From Candidatus Pacearchaeota archaeon (GTDB taxonomy: Archaea; Nanoarchaeota; Nanoarchaeia; Pacearchaeales; GW2011-AR1): a DNA stretch of 5,998 bases. This document shows, in pieces, positions 4,065-5,998 of the stretch. The first letter of the stretch is position 1. Each line of letters opens with the position of its first letter. The translations under genes and the position numbers were made by a program. Where the stretch lies: positions 1-5,998 of the forward strand of contig JALOBN010000096.1 of assembly GCA_023228245.1 (NCBI GenBank), read 5' to 3'. The notes below the pieces were generated by a model. It had not been told where the DNA came from and did no database searches. It was given only the letters and a program-made list of their open reading frames with translations.

Positions 4065-4433
4065 ATGAAGATTGAAATCACTGGAAGGGTTGACGAAATC
4101 AAGCCCGATGAAACACGCGGCACGTTCACCAAGCGTGAACTTTGGCTGACAATCGACGCCGGGGACAAATATCCTCAACAAATCGCGGTGGAGTTTCAGA
4201 AGCAAAACGCGGTCAAGCTTGACACCGTGCGGCAAGGCGACGAGGTGACGGTATCGGCGGACATTCGAGGGCGCGAATACAACGGGCGGCGCTACGTGTC
4301 AATCGTCGGTTGGCGTGTGACGATCAACGCAGGCGCGAACGCACGTCCGCAAACGCCGATGAACGAAGGCGCGGCGGGAGGGGCTGGTGGCGGGGCGAAA
4401 CATGAACCGGAAGACGGGCAAATTCCCTTTTGA
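4065..4433 (+). CDS. OB-fold single-stranded-DNA-binding-like protein (DUF3127-like) with SSB tip, 122 aa
   Basis: The start is ATG 4065, with GGAAGG at 4052-4057 (spacer 7). Residues 1-87 read as one OB fold: TGRVDEI, FTKRELWLTI, KYPQQIAVEF, GDEVTVSADIRGREYNGR and SIVGWRV match the strand pattern of the DUF3127 family. Residues 88-112 are a Gly/Ala/Asn-rich flexible linker. The end EPEDGQIPF mimics the acidic SSB tip (DDDIPF in E. coli), known to recruit repair and replication proteins. It probably coats single-stranded DNA during phage replication, working with the helicase loader at 3-719 and perhaps the nuclease at 3042. The length suits the family. The tip makes the SSB role more likely than a generic OB protein; DNA binding itself is inferred. 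Confidence 0.8.
   Translation: MKIEITGRVDEIKPDETRGTFTKRELWLTIDAGDKYPQQIAVEFQKQNAVKLDTVRQGDEVTVSADIRGREYNGRRYVSIVGWRVTINAGANARPQTPMNEGAAGGAGGGAKHEPEDGQIPF
4383..4390 (+). other. E. coli-type Chi octamer
   Basis: GCTGGTGG, the recombination hotspot read by E. coli RecBCD, lies in the Gly/Ala linker of the SSB-like gene. One copy in 6 kb can occur by chance in Gly-rich coding DNA, and the host's Chi sequence is unknown. Confidence 0.25.
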
Positions 4434-4446
4434 TCGGAGGTGAGCC

Positions 4447-4599
4447 ATGGAAGCAAAAAACACGTGCGAAACGTGCATGTTTGTCAAGGAGTGCTCGGGA
4501 AAGCTAATTAGGCGAACATGCAAATCTTACCGCCTCGAACCGTTCAAGCTGGCGAAGGGCGAGGCGAAATGGACGTTTAAACGAAAGGCTACCAAATGA
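4447..4599 (+). CDS. Small zinc-knuckle protein, 50 aa
   Basis: ATG 4447 follows GGAGGTGA (4436-4443), an 8-base match to the anti-SD end of 16S rRNA and the strongest ribosome site in the window, so high expression is likely. The protein starts MEAKNTCETCMFVKEC and ends KWTFKRKATK. Cys7, Cys10, Cys16 and Cys25 fit one zinc site; the rest is very basic (KWTFKRK at the end), as in a small nucleic-acid- or protein-binding factor. It lies 13 bases after the SSB-like gene and its TGA overlaps the next ATG. Similar CxxC peptides in phages are unnamed; I cannot give a function. Confidence 0.7.
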   Translation: MEAKNTCETCMFVKECSGKLIRRTCKSYRLEPFKLAKGEAKWTFKRKATK

Positions 4600-4919
4600 A
4601 CAAACACATTGAAGCAATCGAGAAGGCGCTTGAACACGCGAAGTCAAAGCATCCGTTTTTCGCACACGCGGCAATGGCGGGATGGTCGAAACCAGACTCT
4701 GCCGAATGCCTGTCAAGCGCACGGGCGCAACTCAAAACAACGACGACGGCTAAAATGGTTTCAGGCATGGACGTTTTTGCATGTGAGATCGCCGAAGCGC
4801 AAGAAGCCTATTCACGCGGCGATTACGCGCATTGCCTCGAAGAGCTGGCGCAAGTCGGGGCGGTGAATATTCGGATGATGGAGGCGGTTGAAGAGATGAT
4901 GAAAGGGGGCGTGGAATGA
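4596..4919 (+). CDS. Helical phage protein, 107 aa
   Basis: ATG 4596 overlaps the previous stop; GAAAGG at 4583-4588 gives a 7-base spacer. The protein is nearly all helical: HIEAIEKALEHAKSKHP (4-20), VFACEIAEAQEAYSRGDYAHC (60-80) and a final helix MMEAVEEMMKG. The EIAEAQEAYSRGDYAHCLEELAQVG stretch resembles a TPR-like or nucleotide-pyrophosphohydrolase-like helix pair, but no catalytic ExxE-type set is clear. Similar segments occur in unnamed phage early proteins in my recollection. The alternative frame 4609-4866 is a shadow. The stop overlaps the next ATG (ATGA at 4916). Confidence 0.75.
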   Translation: MNKHIEAIEKALEHAKSKHPFFAHAAMAGWSKPDSAECLSSARAQLKTTTTAKMVSGMDVFACEIAEAQEAYSRGDYAHCLEELAQVGAVNIRMMEAVEEMMKGGVE

Positions 4920-5173
4920 ATGATTGCGAGTGTAAAAACTGGGCAACTATCGATCACAGACACGGCTTTTTGACAGGTCATCATGTAAATTGCCCGAAGT
5001 CACCGAATGCGCTTGAATGCGCTTACAAGCTCATTGCTTGCCTGTGCGCAGGAATAGAGGATTGGGGTGCCGAAGAGGACGGCGTACCTGATTTTTTGTG
5101 GGAATCATACCGAACGGCAAAGGCACTAGAAGGCGTTTTCGTTGACAAAGAACCGAAAGGCGGTCAAGCATGA
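4916..5173 (+). CDS. Small Cys/His-rich protein, 85 aa
   Basis: ATG 4916 overlaps the previous stop, with AAAGGGGG at about 4901-4908. The N-terminal 26 residues are metal-ligand dense: Cys4, Cys6, His14, His16, His22, His23 and Cys26 (CECKNWATIDHRHG then GHHVNC). A C-x-C start with a GHH-x2-C end is seen in small phage zinc proteins. The rest is helical and acidic (residues 34-72, including IEDWGAEEDGVPDFLWES), and the end is DKEPKGGQA. Zinc binding is inferred and the role is unknown. The last codons hold the next SD (GAAAGGCGGT) and the stop overlaps ATG 5170. Confidence 0.7.
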   Translation: MNDCECKNWATIDHRHGFLTGHHVNCPKSPNALECAYKLIACLCAGIEDWGAEEDGVPDFLWESYRTAKALEGVFVDKEPKGGQA

Positions 5174-5361
5174 AACAACCGCAACGAGATCAACGCGGCC
5201 GCTACTGGAGTATTCAGGCCGACGCCCGGCGCGATTTTATAGCGCTCCGAACACGCCGCGAAATGGCGTACAAACGACAGCCGCAATTATTCGCCTTGAC
5301 GTTTTGCGAGGAGTTGGGCGCGATGCAACGGACGCTTGAAAGGATGAAGGCAAATGTGTAG
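5170..5361 (+). CDS. Basic small protein, 63 aa
   Basis: ATG 5170 overlaps the preceding TGA and follows GAAAGG (5156-5161, spacer 8). Eleven Arg and three Lys against seven acidic residues make it strongly basic; the Arg-rich N-terminal half (RDQRGRYW, ARRDFIALRTRREMAYKR) and the helical C-terminus (FCEELGAMQRTLERMK) suit a nucleic-acid-binding peptide, but no named motif is visible. A second ATG-initiated frame (5142-5339) overlaps but lacks its own SD. It overlaps the next gene by 8 bases. Confidence 0.65.
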   Translation: MKQPQRDQRGRYWSIQADARRDFIALRTRREMAYKRQPQLFALTFCEELGAMQRTLERMKANV

Positions 5362-5704
5362 ACTATGCGACGAAACGCCCAAACAATGGGTTGGCGATGA
5401 TCGAAAATGCGCGTTTCCGAACGGCGTGTTTTCGGCTGATAACTGGAACTGCGCAACAGTGGCGAAACTCCGAAGCGTCGCGAACAGAAACGCGCTCACA
5501 AAGACAATCGAAGACTCTCATTTCGCCGTGATTCCGATGTATCCAGATGGATGGATTGTTCTTTCGTGGTACAAAGAACGCGGGCGAATGTCGCAGGCAA
5601 TGCTTGTGAATGATGATGTGCGCGAACCGCTGACGCTTCAGCTTGCAATGGCGGCGATTGAAAGAATTGGGATTCCGAAAACACTGGAAAGGATAGCGAA
5701 ATGA
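5354..5704 (+). CDS. Conserved phage protein (GDDRKCAF...WYKxRGR family), 116 aa
   Basis: ATG 5354 overlaps the previous gene by 8 bases; GAAAGGA at 5338-5344 is 9 bases upstream. CRLC (residues 2-5), Cys19 and Cys33 make a likely zinc site. The segments GDDRKCAFPNGVF (14-26), NWNCATVAKLR (30-40) and GWIVLSWYKERGR (66-78) match a recurring unnamed family of small phage proteins that I recognise by these phrases. The fold looks alpha/beta with the metal site at the N-terminus. No catalytic set can be named. The stop overlaps the next ATG in ATGA at 5701. Confidence 0.75.
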   Translation: MCRLCDETPKQWVGDDRKCAFPNGVFSADNWNCATVAKLRSVANRNALTKTIEDSHFAVIPMYPDGWIVLSWYKERGRMSQAMLVNDDVREPLTLQLAMAAIERIGIPKTLERIAK

Positions 5705-5998
5705 AGAGAACGATAACGGGATGGGTGGCGAAAAGATTCGCTGAATTTCCGTTTTGGCAGGACGGCAATGGGCGGCTTTGCACGGCCGCTTCAAAAACCA
5801 AAAAGCAGATTGAAAGCTCCGATTGGTCGAAGCCCGTCCGCGTCAAGATCACCGTCGAGACCGTCGCGAAAAAGGCAAAAACGGCGAAGCTGGCGAAGTG
5901 CGGAGAATGTGGCGCGAATGCTGTTGTTGAAAGCTACGTAGGGCTGGACGGGAAATGGTTTTACTGCGAGTGCTCAAAATGCACGATGGATGTTTTGC
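5701..5998 (+). CDS. Zinc-ribbon protein, C-terminus beyond the window
   Basis: ATG 5701 overlaps the preceding stop; GGAAAGGA at 5685-5692 gives an 8-base spacer. At least 99 residues are visible and the frame is still open. Residues 1-54 hold a short beta domain (ITGWVAKRF, then VRVKITVETV), reminiscent of small phage proteins with a VRVKITVE-type strand. A Lys/Ala-rich linker (57-66) leads to a zinc-ribbon: CGEC (67-70) and Cys89, Cys91, Cys94 (CECSKC). Function is unknown; the truncation by the window edge hides any further domain. Confidence 0.7.
   Translation, partial: MKRTITGWVAKRFAEFPFWQDGNGRLCTAASKTKKQIESSDWSKPVRVKITVETVAKKAKTAKLAKCGECGANAVVESYVGLDGKWFYCECSKCTMDVL

Noticed and set aside
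4609..4866. Overlapping + strand ORF in the gene at 4596
   Set aside because: No SD is seen and the composition is Arg/Gln/Ser-rich shadow sequence, while the 4596 frame has SD, coupling and sensible helices.

Overview
The window reads as part of the early (replication and accessory) region of a tailed-phage or prophage genome. All 19 supported genes lie on the + strand. Most are 20-160 codons long, and they are packed with ATGA/GTGA stop-start overlaps or gaps of a few bases. There is no tRNA, rRNA, insertion sequence, CRISPR array or structural (capsid/tail) gene. Nearly every start has a purine-rich Shine-Dalgarno (SD) sequence, and both promoters I can find are sigma-70 type, which fits a Gram-negative, probably Pseudomonadota-like host. 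That host call is inference and weak; I cannot name the species.

Layout: (1) 1-719 is the 3' part of a DnaC-like AAA+ helicase-loader gene that enters from outside the window. (2) 720-1076 is a control region. It holds an AT-rich tract, a sigma-70 promoter with an extended -10 (750-779), an inverted repeat over the -35 that could be an operator, a 40-codon ORF, and a hairpin-rich stretch (942-1043) that looks like a structured or antisense phage RNA. (3) 1077-3041 is a tightly coupled run of small proteins, many with CxxC zinc-ribbon-like motifs, including a 19-codon micro-ORF at 2992. (4) 3042-3997 encodes a PD-(D/E)XK-type nuclease and a recognisable but unnamed phage protein. (5) A second promoter at 4015-4043 stands just before an OB-fold protein with an SSB-like C-terminal tip (4065-4433). 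(6) 4447-5998 is a second coupled run of small proteins, the last running off the window.

How it fits together: the helicase loader, the candidate single-stranded-DNA-binding protein and the nuclease form a recognisable DNA replication/recombination set. The intervening small proteins are typical of variable phage early genes, whose usual roles (host takeover, counter-defence, regulation) cannot be assigned here from sequence alone. The most interesting parts are the structured RNA region with its complementarity to nearby ribosome binding sites, the 19-codon zinc-knuckle-like ORF, and the unusual concentration of small Cys-rich proteins.
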